5,570 bases of DNA from Promethearchaeota archaeon (GCA_030606095.1 JAUWHC010000209.1:1-5570), one strand, 5' to 3'. Shown: positions 1 through 5,570, counted from the stretch's first letter. The notes: generated from the sequence alone by a model not told the origin. Made by a program: numbers and translations.

Positions 1-641
1 CCCGTAGACGCCATCCCAAAAATACCGCTTTGGTCGTTAACAATCGCTCCTGAGGAGAGATAAGGAATCCCTCGGTTAACAGTAGAGACATCCGTTTCAT
101 CTACTTTTAAAATTGTAGAAATAATTTCAATCTCTTCATCAGTTGCAAGAGGGTGTACTAAACATCCATGGTTATTCGTTAAAGATATCGATCCTGGAAG
201 ATTGTTATTGACGAATTCGTAAACTATGGTCTCGACATTTAAGGTATCTTCAATCTGTTTTTTATAATCTTTTAAAAAAGAAGAAATTATTGCGCCTTTA
301 TCATTACATAAAATCAAATTTCCAAAAGCGTTATCTAAAGATTTGAGAACTCCTATCTTAAAATTACTATTCAGCTCATCTGAACATATCTTTAACTTTT
401 GAAGCTCATCGTCCCTAATTATATGGGGGACTATTATTCCATATTTATTACTTGCCGTATATACGCCGAGTAAATTAGAATTATTAACTGAAATGGGAAA
501 AAATGGGACTTTAAACGCGCTCTCAATTTTGATCATAGCTGGTTTAAGCAAAGTAGATGGATATAAACCAAATAAATTATTAACTGCTAAGTAAACCCCT
601 ATAGAGTTCTTCCCGAATATCTGGTACTTTAAAATCGTCAT
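1..641 (-). CDS. eif6: Translation initiation factor aIF6 (C-terminus cut by window edge)
   Basis: The family binds the 50S subunit at the intersubunit face and prevents premature joining with 30S; it is a cytoplasmic ribosome-biogenesis/anti-association factor. Reading down from the ATG at 641-639, 213 full codons are visible of a usual ~220, so only a short C-terminal tail is missing. The repeated pseudo-symmetric units of the family are visible: residues 13-19 (SIGVYLA), 57-72 (LLGVYTA...GIIVP), 105-117 (AFGNLILCNDKGA), 158-168 (HGCLVHPLATD) and 188-199 (VNRGIPYLSSGA). The HGCLVHPLATDEE and VNRG-P-SSG motifs are especially diagnostic. The first repeat is rather divergent (GLYPST where relatives have a VPP-type motif). 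In most archaea this gene directly follows rpl31e; here it is separated from it by two genes. No clear Shine-Dalgarno sequence precedes the ATG. Assignment is secure; the exact end is unseen. Confidence 0.95.
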   Translation of the reverse strand, partial: MTILKYQIFGKNSIGVYLAVNNLFGLYPSTLLKPAMIKIESAFKVPFFPISVNNSNLLGVYTASNKYGIIVPHIIRDDELQKLKICSDELNSNFKIGVLKSLDNAFGNLILCNDKGAIISSFLKDYKKQIEDTLNVETIVYEFVNNNLPGSISLTNNHGCLVHPLATDEEIEIISTILKVDETDVSTVNRGIPYLSSGAIVNDQSGIFGMAST

Positions 642-818
642 TTAACAAAACTAAGAAAATCGTTATGCAGAATAAAAAGTTTTAAACCATAAATATTTTA
701 TTAAAAATGCGAAGGTCTAATGAATCTACTAATAATCAATTAAAATTTCTGTTCTTAGCAAAACTCTATCCAGTATTTTAGTTAATATTTATTAATAAAA
801 AAATCACAATGATTATTT
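642..818. promoter_or_regulatory. Divergent intergenic region with candidate TATA boxes
   Basis: This 177-bp, very AT-rich spacer separates divergent aIF6 and the hydrolase gene, so it should hold both promoters. For aIF6, TTTAAAAC read on the minus strand (about 679-686) lies roughly 40 bases before the ATG, a plausible archaeal TATA distance with a short leader. For the hydrolase, TTAATATTTATTAATAAA at about 783-800 lies 20-35 bases before its ATG, which would give a leaderless or near-leaderless transcript. In such AT-rich DNA these matches arise easily by chance; no start site is proven. The spacer also holds a 24-codon ATG reading frame (707-781) with no recognisable product. Confidence 0.3.
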
Positions 819-3041
819 ATGATTAATTGGATTATCGCATTTTTTTATTTTTTAAACAATCTTGGATTCTTAACGCTCGAACAAATGTTTGTTAAGAACC
901 TTACATTAATGGCAATTTGTCGGGGTTTCTACATTCTTACTTACATTTTCAAGTACTACGCAAATGATCGTAGCGAAATGAGTGGAGACAAACGATTATT
1001 CACTAAAAAAGAGACAATTTATTTTGGTATTAAACAACTATTGGTTTTTTTATTTGGTATATTGTTCTTCCCAGTTTCTGTCTTTATATCTATTTATTCG
1101 CTTATAATTAGTGGATATTATCTCAAAAAATTGGCAGAAAATAAAAAAAATAAATCGCTTAAAGTTGTGGGTGTTTTAATTGCAGTATTAACTCCAATAA
1201 TAGGGCTTCTGTGGTTTACATTTATCGAAGTTGATTATTATTCAATAACTGCTGTAGGTATCAGCATAGTAGCTTTTTTACATTACGGTTTAAAAATTTC
1301 TAAACTCTCTTTATCGGAACTATTAGAGAAATATAATAGAAGGCGTATACAAAAACTTCCGAAAATTGCACAGTATGTTATTTTATTAATTCTTATCGCA
1401 TTTCCAACAACTTTGATTATAGGTACTGCTGTTTATTCGCCCCAAAACAAATTAACATTTATGGTTCCTATGAGGGATGATGTTGAATTAGCTACAGATG
1501 TCTACTTTGCTCCAGGCTCTTTTGGTGCTCCGAAGCCTGTAATACTTGTAAGAACTACTTACGGAAAAAACGGTATGGGTGCTATGTATGGTATGTTTTA
1601 TCTTATTCAAGATTACCATCTAGTCGTACAAGATTGTAGGGGTACATTTGATTCACCGGCAGGAGATAAGTACATACTTTTTGCTAATGCTTATAAAGAT
1701 GGTGTGGATACAATTAAATGGATATTAGACCAATTATGGTGTGACGGTAAAATAGCTTCCGCAGGAGCGTCTGCGCTCGGCATCAACGAATATTTCTATG
1801 CTGGTATGAATCCAGAAGGATTGGTTGCTCAATCACTAATGATTGCAACTCCCGATTTATACAGAACAGCGATCTACCAAGGTGGTGCGTTTAGGGAAAG
1901 TCTTGCGACTCAATGGGCTCAGATGACCGCTCCAGATAATTATGAGTATCAATTTGAAATGTTAACCACTCACTCAAAAAAAGATATGTTTTACAATTCA
2001 ACTTCGCTCTTTATGGACATTGGTCCAACCTTTAAAAATGTGAGCTGTGCAGCTATACATATTGGGGGATGGTATGATGTTTTTGGAATGGGAACATTAG
2101 ATGGATATATGGGGTACGATGATCTTGGACTTCCATCAGCGCAGGGAAAACAGCTATTAATCATGGGACCATTTACGCATGGTTTTCCAACTGAAGGAAA
2201 ACAAGGAGAATTATTTTTCCCAACTAAATCCTTAAGTAGTTTTGATATATATATGGAATGGGAACAAGAACTTTTTGATTATGCTTTATTAGGAACACCA
2301 TTTGATTGGACCGGAAATAGAGTCGCATATTATATGATGGGAGATGTTGATGATACTTCTGTAAATGCAAATGATTATCGTTATGCCAAAGACTGGCCTA
2401 TTCCTTACGAAAATGATACTTGGTATTTGAGCATTGGAGATTCGTTACTAAAGAATACATTACCATTATTAAGTGCGAATTATTCATATCTATACGACCC
2501 ACGAGATCCCGTATTAACATTAGGTGGTACCAATTTAGTTATCCCAGCTGGACCATACGATCAAAGAACTGTTGAAAATAGAAGTGATGTTTTAATATAT
2601 GAAAGTTCTGTGTTGACATCACCTTATGAGATTGTAGGACAAATATGGGCACATCTTTATGTTAAATCCAATTGTACTAACACGGATTTCACAGTGAAAA
2701 TTACAGATGTTTACCCAGATGGGCGTTCTATCTTAATAAACGATGGTATAATCAATGCGATTAGAAGAAATGGATTTAATGCTACAGCACCAGATTTAAA
2801 CAGCATTGAATTTACAGAAGTTGATATAGACCTATGGTCAACTGCTTACCAATTTAATACTGGTCATAAAATCAGGATTGCTATTTCAAGTTCAAACTAT
2901 CCACGTTTTGCTACGAACCCAAACACTGGAGCACCACAAGAAGCTTATTCTTATCAATATCTTCAAAAATATATTGCTAATAATACTATCTTAGTAGGAC
3001 CTGATTATCCCTCTCACATTATACTTCCAAGACCTATCTAA
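819..3041 (+). CDS. Membrane-anchored CocE/NonD family (peptidase S15, X-Pro dipeptidyl-peptidase type) hydrolase
   Basis: Alpha/beta-hydrolase of the CocE/NonD / X-Pro dipeptidyl-peptidase superfamily, which cleaves esters, amides or Xaa-Pro peptides; the substrate here is unknown. Residues 1-205 are hydrophobic with about five or six membrane segments (clear ones near 72-100, 116-136, 141-160 and 184-204). A basic stretch at 171-182 (KYNRRRIQKLPK) before the last segment suggests that the catalytic part lies outside the cell. From about 211 the catalytic fold is complete: RTTYGK (245-250, oxyanion Tyr248), QDCRGTFDSPAG (271-282), nucleophile Ser318 in GASALG, Asp420 in GGWYD and His454 in GPFTHG. 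The C-terminal beta-sandwich domain runs from about 560 to 740 (VGQIWAHLYV, TDVYPDGRS, TGHKIRIAISSSNYPRF). Eight N-X-S/T sequons lie in 210-740, consistent with a glycosylated surface protein. ATG 819 is the first usable start. The family call is firm; the membrane topology is inferred. Confidence 0.9.
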   Translation: MINWIIAFFYFLNNLGFLTLEQMFVKNLTLMAICRGFYILTYIFKYYANDRSEMSGDKRLFTKKETIYFGIKQLLVFLFGILFFPVSVFISIYSLIISGYYLKKLAENKKNKSLKVVGVLIAVLTPIIGLLWFTFIEVDYYSITAVGISIVAFLHYGLKISKLSLSELLEKYNRRRIQKLPKIAQYVILLILIAFPTTLIIGTAVYSPQNKLTFMVPMRDDVELATDVYFAPGSFGAPKPVILVRTTYGKNGMGAMYGMFYLIQDYHLVVQDCRGTFDSPAGDKYILFANAYKDGVDTIKWILDQLWCDGKIASAGASALGINEYFYAGMNPEGLVAQSLMIATPDLYRTAIYQGGAFRESLATQWAQMTAPDNYEYQFEMLTTHSKKDMFYNSTSLFMDIGPTFKNVSCAAIHIGGWYDVFGMGTLDGYMGYDDLGLPSAQGKQLLIMGPFTHGFPTEGKQGELFFPTKSLSSFDIYMEWEQELFDYALLGTPFDWTGNRVAYYMMGDVDDTSVNANDYRYAKDWPIPYENDTWYLSIGDSLLKNTLPLLSANYSYLYDPRDPVLTLGGTNLVIPAGPYDQRTVENRSDVLIYESSVLTSPYEIVGQIWAHLYVKSNCTNTDFTVKITDVYPDGRSILINDGIINAIRRNGFNATAPDLNSIEFTEVDIDLWSTAYQFNTGHKIRIAISSSNYPRFATNPNTGAPQEAYSYQYLQKYIANNTILVGPDYPSHIILPRPI

Positions 3042-3068
3042 TAAATCTTTAAATAATTTTATATTATC

Positions 3069-3077
3069 TTTTTTTTT
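3069..3077 (+). terminator. Oligo-T terminator of the hydrolase gene
   Basis: A run of nine T residues on the plus strand, 28 bases after the hydrolase stop codon, in the 37-bp spacer between two convergent genes. Archaeal RNA polymerase commonly terminates at such U-tracts without a hairpin. No matching T-run is seen on the minus strand just past the BRCT stop codon. Confidence 0.55.
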
Positions 3078-3078
3078 A

Positions 3079-3264
3079 TTATTCTATCATTTTTAAAAAT
3101 TCTAATTCATCGATGAAAGTTACACCTAAATCTCTGGCTTTTTTAAATTTCTTAGAATTAACATCGGGGTTATTTGTAACCAAATACCACAAATCGTTTG
3201 AAATGGCGTCTCTTATAACTCCTCCCTTTTTAATCACTTTTAATTTTGCTTCTTCTTTATTCAT
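3079..3264 (-). CDS. Small stand-alone BRCT-domain protein (start uncertain, probably further upstream)
   Basis: A 61-residue protein from ATG 3264 that is almost entirely one BRCT domain. The pattern follows the BRCT of bacterial DNA ligases: helix 1 (MNKEEAKLKVIKKGG), the GG turn (14-15), a strand with DAISNDLWYLVT (19-30), the SKKFKKARDLGV segment (37-48) and the closing IDELEFLKMIE (51-61). BRCT modules bind phosphopeptides or DNA ends and usually sit inside larger repair or replication proteins; a stand-alone copy of this size would act as an adaptor or in an oligomer, but no partner is visible here. With ATG 3264 the first beta strand would be missing; it is encoded in frame just upstream (see 3265-3315). 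The gene converges with the hydrolase and lies about 130 bp downstream of the ribosomal operon. BRCT assignment is strong; the biological role is unknown. Confidence 0.8.
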   Translation of the reverse strand: MNKEEAKLKVIKKGGVIRDAISNDLWYLVTNNPDVNSKKFKKARDLGVTFIDELEFLKMIE

Positions 3265-3315
3265 AGTTTCTAGATTTCCCGAAAAGTAGAATTTTATTAA
3301 AGTTAAATCAGCTAT
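3265..3315 (-). other. Probable N-terminal extension of the BRCT gene with a non-canonical start
   Basis: In frame with and directly upstream of ATG 3264, the codons read IADLTLIKFYFSGNLET, joining MNKEEAK. This supplies the expected first BRCT strand and loop (compare the TVVLTGSLS... start of bacterial ligase BRCTs). The frame stays open up to a TGA at 3324-3322, yet holds no ATG, GTG or TTG; the candidates are ATA at 3315 or ATA at 3297. TGATC, part of the usual anti-16S consensus GGAGGTGATC, lies a few bases before ATA 3315. Either a near-cognate start is used, or a start codon has been lost by mutation or sequence error. Confidence 0.5.
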
Positions 3316-3444
3316 ATTTGATCATCTTCCTTAAGTATTTAGTTTTGAAATTTTACAACAAGAAGATTAAACGAAGTAGCTTTTAAATTTAAATGACTAT
3401 TAAAAATTTTTAATTTTTAGAATAAAGATAATGTATTTGTATGG
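3316..3444 (-). promoter_or_regulatory. Spacer between eL31 and BRCT genes with candidate TATA box and AT palindromes
   Basis: The spacer downstream of the ribosomal operon holds TTTAAATTTAAA at 3382-3393, a 12-base palindrome resembling an archaeal TATA element. On the minus strand it runs into TTTAAAAGC and lies about 65-75 bases before the suspected BRCT start, so it could drive that gene. A second perfect 16-base palindrome, ATTAAAAA/TTTTTAAT, spans 3399-3414 and ends in T5 on both strands; it may help to terminate the ribosomal operon transcript. Both are weak calls in AT-rich DNA. No RNA gene is recognisable. Confidence 0.3.
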
Positions 3445-3909
3445 TTATTCGGCCAAATAAACAACAACTAAGCCGTCAATGTTCTTAGTTGCTCTGATCT
3501 TTATCTTTCTTGGAGGCTTTTGAATCCCCCTTGACCAAATCTTTTCATTTACAGGTTGTGAAATAATTAGAGATTCAGGCTTGAAATGACGTTCCATAAA
3601 TTCTCTGAGATATCTAATAGCTTTTTTAGCCCTTTTATTACGAGGGCCATGTCTTGCTTTTGCAAGAGGAATTACATATATTCTTTCATCTATAATTTCT
3701 TCTTTAGGGGCTTCTTCCTCTTCTAGTTCTTCTAATTCTTCAAGACCTTCTTCAAAAACTTCGCTAACTTCTTCTTCAGAAATCTCATCTAAACTAAATT
3801 CTTCGATCTCTTCTATTTCTTCGTCTTCTACTTTTTCAACTTCTTCAGAATCAGTTAGTTCTTCCTCTAAGTCGTCCAAACTGATTTCTTTTGTTTCTTT
3901 CTTTGCCAT
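3445..3909 (-). CDS. rpl31e: Ribosomal protein eL31 with long acidic N-terminal extension
   Basis: Large-subunit protein eL31, which in archaea and eukaryotes lies near the peptide exit tunnel. The conserved domain occupies residues 73-154: ERIYVIPL (75-82), ARHGPRNKRAKKAIRYLREFM (85-105), NEKIWSRGIQKPPRKIKIRATK (121-142) and the closing VVVYLAE. The family is normally about 80-95 residues; this one is 154 because residues 1-72 form an extra segment in which 36 of the first 70 residues are Asp or Glu, against five Lys and no Arg. No ATG, GTG or TTG codon was found between residue 1 and the core, so the extension is probably translated. ATG 3909 begins 34 bases after the eL39 stop codon. It is the last gene of the eS19-PDCD5-eL39-eL31 operon; in most archaea aIF6 would follow directly. 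Confidence 0.95.
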   Translation of the reverse strand: MAKKETKEISLDDLEEELTDSEEVEKVEDEEIEEIEEFSLDEISEEEVSEVFEEGLEELEELEEEEAPKEEIIDERIYVIPLAKARHGPRNKRAKKAIRYLREFMERHFKPESLIISQPVNEKIWSRGIQKPPRKIKIRATKNIDGLVVVYLAE

Positions 3910-3943
3910 TTTAAATCAATAATGCAATAAATTTGTCTTTAAC

Positions 3944-4105
3944 TTAATCTCTTTTTAATCTAGTATTTCGCCACTTTCTTCCCGAATAGGGGTTGTTTCT
4001 AATTTTGCCTCCAGTTCTCTTAACAACCCAGGTTGGAACTGAACGACTTTGGTTAAGCTTTTTAGCTCTTCTTAATTTTGAGGGTAGATCTTTATTACGG
4101 GCCAT
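3944..4105 (-). CDS. rpl39e: Ribosomal protein eL39
   Basis: A 53-residue, strongly basic protein starting at ATG 4105-4103 (MARNKDLPSKLRRAKK) and ending at TAA 3946-3944. The family pattern is clear: the KLRRAKKLNQSRSVP segment (10-24), TWVVKRTGGKIRNNP (25-39) and the RKWRNTRLK tail (43-51). eL39 is a small extended protein that lines the lower part of the exit tunnel of the large subunit. The usual tail motif (HPKRRHWRR-type) is replaced by NPYSGRKWRN, and the protein is a few residues longer than most archaeal copies. It sits 17 bases after the PDCD5 stop codon and 34 bases before eL31, the usual archaeal order. The small size means it is often missed by gene callers, but composition and context make it certain. 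Confidence 0.93.
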   Translation of the reverse strand: MARNKDLPSKLRRAKKLNQSRSVPTWVVKRTGGKIRNNPYSGRKWRNTRLKRD

Positions 4106-4122
4106 AACACTAATCTCAACAT

Positions 4123-4464
4123 TTATTTTTTGATATTAAATTCTTTTTTTTTTCCTGTGGTTGTAATTTGTTCCAAAATTTTTTTAAATTCTCTATCGGG
4201 TAATGGAGTAGCTCCACGCAGCTTCCCAGATTGGTACAATTGTATTAATTGTAATTCGATTTGTTCAGCGAATTGAGGTTTTACTATTCTTATGTTTTCT
4301 AATCGTTGGCGTCCTTCTTGGCTCAATATTTGTCTCATTATGTGATATTTTTTGCTCGCGTATTCTTTTTGTTGATGTTGAGCATGTTGTTGTTGGGCTG
4401 CTTGTTGCTTTAATTCTTCTAGTTTTCTTCTTCTAATGTTTTCTAATTCATCTTCATCGCTCAA
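4123..4464 (-). CDS. PDCD5-family (archaeal DNA-binding, TFAR19-like) protein
   Basis: A 113-residue protein of the PDCD5 family, which is conserved in archaea and eukaryotes. Archaeal members are small helical proteins annotated as DNA-binding; in eukaryotes PDCD5 works with the CCT chaperonin and in apoptosis. The pattern is typical: an acidic/basic N-terminal helix (MSDEDELENIRRRKLEELKQ), a Gln-rich linker with two His (20-32), the core RQILSQEGRQRLENIRIVKP (44-63), QIELQLIQLYQSGKL (68-82) and the closing KKKEFNIKK. Length matches the family. The start is a TTG codon (4464-4462): it yields the MSD-ELE beginning normal for the family, and a stop codon lies only eight codons further upstream. 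It lies 33 bases after eS19 and 17 bases before eL39. In other archaea the gene also sits between rps19e and rpl39e, which suggests a link with translation. Confidence 0.93.
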   Translation of the reverse strand: MSDEDELENIRRRKLEELKQQAAQQQHAQHQQKEYASKKYHIMRQILSQEGRQRLENIRIVKPQFAEQIELQLIQLYQSGKLRGATPLPDREFKKILEQITTTGKKKEFNIKK

Positions 4465-4497
4465 AGTTAGACCACAAAGATTATTTTATTCTTAAAT

Positions 4498-4863
4498 TTA
4501 TTTTCTTAAAATTGCGTACGCAGTTCTCTCTAAGAGACTTGTCCCTTCTGGAGAAACAATCCTACCTTTTTTATCTTGTTTTACGATTAAATTGGCTTTT
4601 TCTAATTGCTGCAATGCAACCCGAATGATTTTACCGCTTCCTTTAGCGCTGTGATGACGCCCTGGTCCTTTTCTGTTTTTTCCTCCGTAATCTTTTCTGA
4701 GTTTATTAACGCCAATCGGACCAAATTTTTTTATTTTTCTCAATAGTGAAGCGCTTCTGATAAACCAGAAATTTTCATGATCAATCGGAGCTAATTCCTT
4801 AAAAAATGCCGTCTTCCAAAATTGACTTCCTTCAGGCGGTTTAATTTCGGGAAACTCCTTCAA
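4498..4863 (-). CDS. rps19e: Ribosomal protein eS19 (bounds given from the first canonical start; true start probably ~4920)
   Basis: Small-subunit protein eS19, needed for maturation of the 30S/40S head in archaea and eukaryotes. From TTG 4863 the protein has 121 residues: FPEIKPPEGSQFWKTAFFKE (4-23), the NFWFIRSASLLRKI segment (31-44), GPIGVNKLRKDYGGKNRKG (48-66), GSGKIIRVALQQLEKANLI (75-93) and KGRIVSPEGTSLLE (99-112). These are hallmark eS19 winged-helix features. Archaeal eS19 proteins are usually 140-150 residues and start with a conserved helix of the form VYDVP-KLI--LAE-LKE. That helix is present here in frame upstream of TTG 4863, so the TTG start would truncate it. It is the first gene of the eS19-PDCD5-eL39-eL31 operon, divergent from yhbY-rnp4. 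Confidence 0.95.
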   Translation of the reverse strand: MKEFPEIKPPEGSQFWKTAFFKELAPIDHENFWFIRSASLLRKIKKFGPIGVNKLRKDYGGKNRKGPGRHHSAKGSGKIIRVALQQLEKANLIVKQDKKGRIVSPEGTSLLERTAYAILRK

Positions 4864-4920
4864 TTTTTCTGCTAATGTTTTTATCAGTTTCTCGGGTTCT
4901 ATGATATATATGCTAATAAT
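4864..4920 (-). other. Probable N-terminal coding extension of eS19 with a non-canonical start
   Basis: In frame upstream of TTG 4863 the codons give ISIYIIEPEKLIKTLAEKLK, which continues into the FPEIKPP core and fits the conserved eS19 N-terminal helix. The open frame runs back to a TAA at 4941-4939 but holds no ATG, GTG or TTG. Possible starts are ATT 4920, ATT 4917, ATA 4911 or CTG 4887; only the first three keep the conserved helix. A GGTG element (Shine-Dalgarno-like) at 4929-4926 lies 5-8 bases before the two ATT codons. Starting at ATT 4920 would give a 140-residue protein, close to family length. Confidence 0.55.
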
Positions 4921-4952
4921 TAATACACCAAGAATTAATTATTTATGATACA

Positions 4953-4960
4953 TTTTAAAA
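4953..4960. promoter_or_regulatory. Candidate shared TATA element between divergent operons
   Basis: TTTTAAAA, a self-complementary TATA-like octamer, sits in the spacer between eS19 (minus) and the YhbY gene (plus). It is about 25-30 bases from the GGTG/ATT region of eS19 on one side and about 25 bases from the region 15-25 bases before ATG 5008 on the other. It could therefore serve both directions, or each direction may use another AT-rich element nearby. Chance matches are likely in this composition. Confidence 0.3.
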
Positions 4961-5007
4961 GATTAAGTAGATTAAAAATTTTTTGATAATTATGGTATTT
5001 AGGGACA

Positions 5008-5271
5008 ATGAATCAAGGCGAGTTTAAAAAAGTATTATTATCACAACCACATTGTACTTTGGGAAAAAAAGGAATTACAGATGAATTTATCGCTCATGTA
5101 CAGCAATTACTTAAAAGATATAAAATAATAAAAATAAAAACGTTAAAATCTATAGCAACTAAATCAAATATTAAAAACATAGCAGACCAGATATCTCAAG
5201 CAACGGATTCACATGTTTTAGATGTAAGGGGTAAAACTATTATCGTTTCAAAGAGTCAAATTAAAAAATAG
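5008..5271 (+). CDS. YhbY/CRM-domain RNA-binding protein
   Basis: An 87-residue single-domain protein of the YhbY/CRM family, a KH-like fold that binds RNA and in bacteria associates with pre-50S particles. The layout fits: helix 1 (2-13), the CTLGKKGIT segment (16-24) with the GKKG loop at 19-22 that forms the conserved GxxG RNA-contact turn, helix 2 (25-38), the KIIKIKTLKS strand (39-48), helix 3 (55-66) and a final strand pair around LDVRGKTIIVSK (71-82). The likely role is RNA binding in ribosome or RNase P biogenesis, the latter inferred only from context. ATG 5008 follows AGGGAC, a weak ribosome-binding match. Its stop codon is 27 bases before rnp4, and the pair is probably co-transcribed; the same pairing beside rps19e is seen in other archaea. 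Confidence 0.9.
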   Translation: MNQGEFKKVLLSQPHCTLGKKGITDEFIAHVQQLLKRYKIIKIKTLKSIATKSNIKNIADQISQATDSHVLDVRGKTIIVSKSQIKK

Positions 5272-5298
5272 AATTAGAATTAACGTGAAATAACGTAA

Positions 5299-5570
<272 letters not shown>

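Noticed and set aside
707..781. 24-codon ATG reading frame upstream of the hydrolase (MRRSNESTNN... ending VF)
   Set aside because: No recognisable family, no ribosome-binding site and a length expected by chance; could at most be a leader peptide.
809..826. ATG at 809 overlapping the hydrolase start
   Set aside because: It reads only five codons before a stop and is out of frame with the hydrolase; ATG 819 is the usable start.
3308..3325. ATG at 3325 on the minus strand as start of the BRCT gene
   Set aside because: It is out of frame and stops after five codons (MIKYS); it would serve only if a base is missing from or added to the sequence.
3399..3414. Perfect 16-base AT palindrome as an operator or mobile-element end
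   Set aside because: Made only of A and T in an AT-rich spacer and not repeated elsewhere in the window; best treated as a possible terminator or chance.
642..3444. Insert between eL31 and aIF6 as a transposon or integrated element
   Set aside because: No transposase, integrase, inverted ends or target duplication could be seen.
3694..3909. Acidic segment of eL31 as a separate gene or frameshift artefact
   Set aside because: It is continuous in frame with the core, begins at an ATG at normal operon spacing and has no stop codon, so it reads as one protein.

Overview
The window is AT-rich DNA (roughly one third G+C by eye) from an archaeon. The evidence is a set of archaeal/eukaryotic-type information-processing genes: translation initiation factor aIF6, ribosomal proteins eL31, eL39 and eS19, a PDCD5-family protein, a YhbY/CRM RNA-binding protein and the Rpp21-type RNase P subunit. 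Which archaeon cannot be settled from this window. The low G+C, the large membrane-anchored S15-type hydrolase and the stand-alone BRCT protein would fit an Asgard-type (Lokiarchaeia-like) genome, but that is only a guess.

Layout from left to right. Minus strand 1-641: aIF6, nearly complete, with its C-terminus beyond the left edge. Plus strand 819-3041: a 740-residue CocE/NonD (peptidase S15 / X-Pro dipeptidyl-peptidase type) serine hydrolase behind a multi-pass membrane region. Minus strand from about 3315 to 3079: a tiny single-domain BRCT protein, convergent with the hydrolase. Minus strand from about 4920 down to 3445: a tight operon eS19 - PDCD5 - eL39 - eL31; the eL39 gene (3944-4105) is a 53-codon gene that is easy to miss. 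Plus strand 5008 to the right edge: YhbY/CRM protein followed by RNase P protein component 4 (Rpp21), cut by the window end and divergent from the ribosomal operon.

The ribosomal and RNase P block matches a gene neighbourhood found in many archaea (rnp4, yhbY, rps19e, pdcd5, rpl39e, rpl31e, eif6). It ties 50S/30S ribosome components to an anti-association factor, an RNA-binding ribosome-assembly protein and tRNA 5' processing. Here the usual L31e-to-aIF6 junction is split by about 2.8 kb that carries the unrelated hydrolase and the BRCT gene.

The most interesting signals are these. (1) In both eS19 and the BRCT gene the conserved protein sequence continues upstream of the only canonical start codon, into codons where the sole plausible starts are ATA or ATT. 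(2) eL31 carries an N-terminal extension of about 72 residues that is more than half Asp/Glu. (3) The hydrolase joins a membrane domain to a complete secreted-type catalytic region. No mobile element, CRISPR array, tRNA or rRNA was seen, and no stretch over 300 bases lacks a gene.
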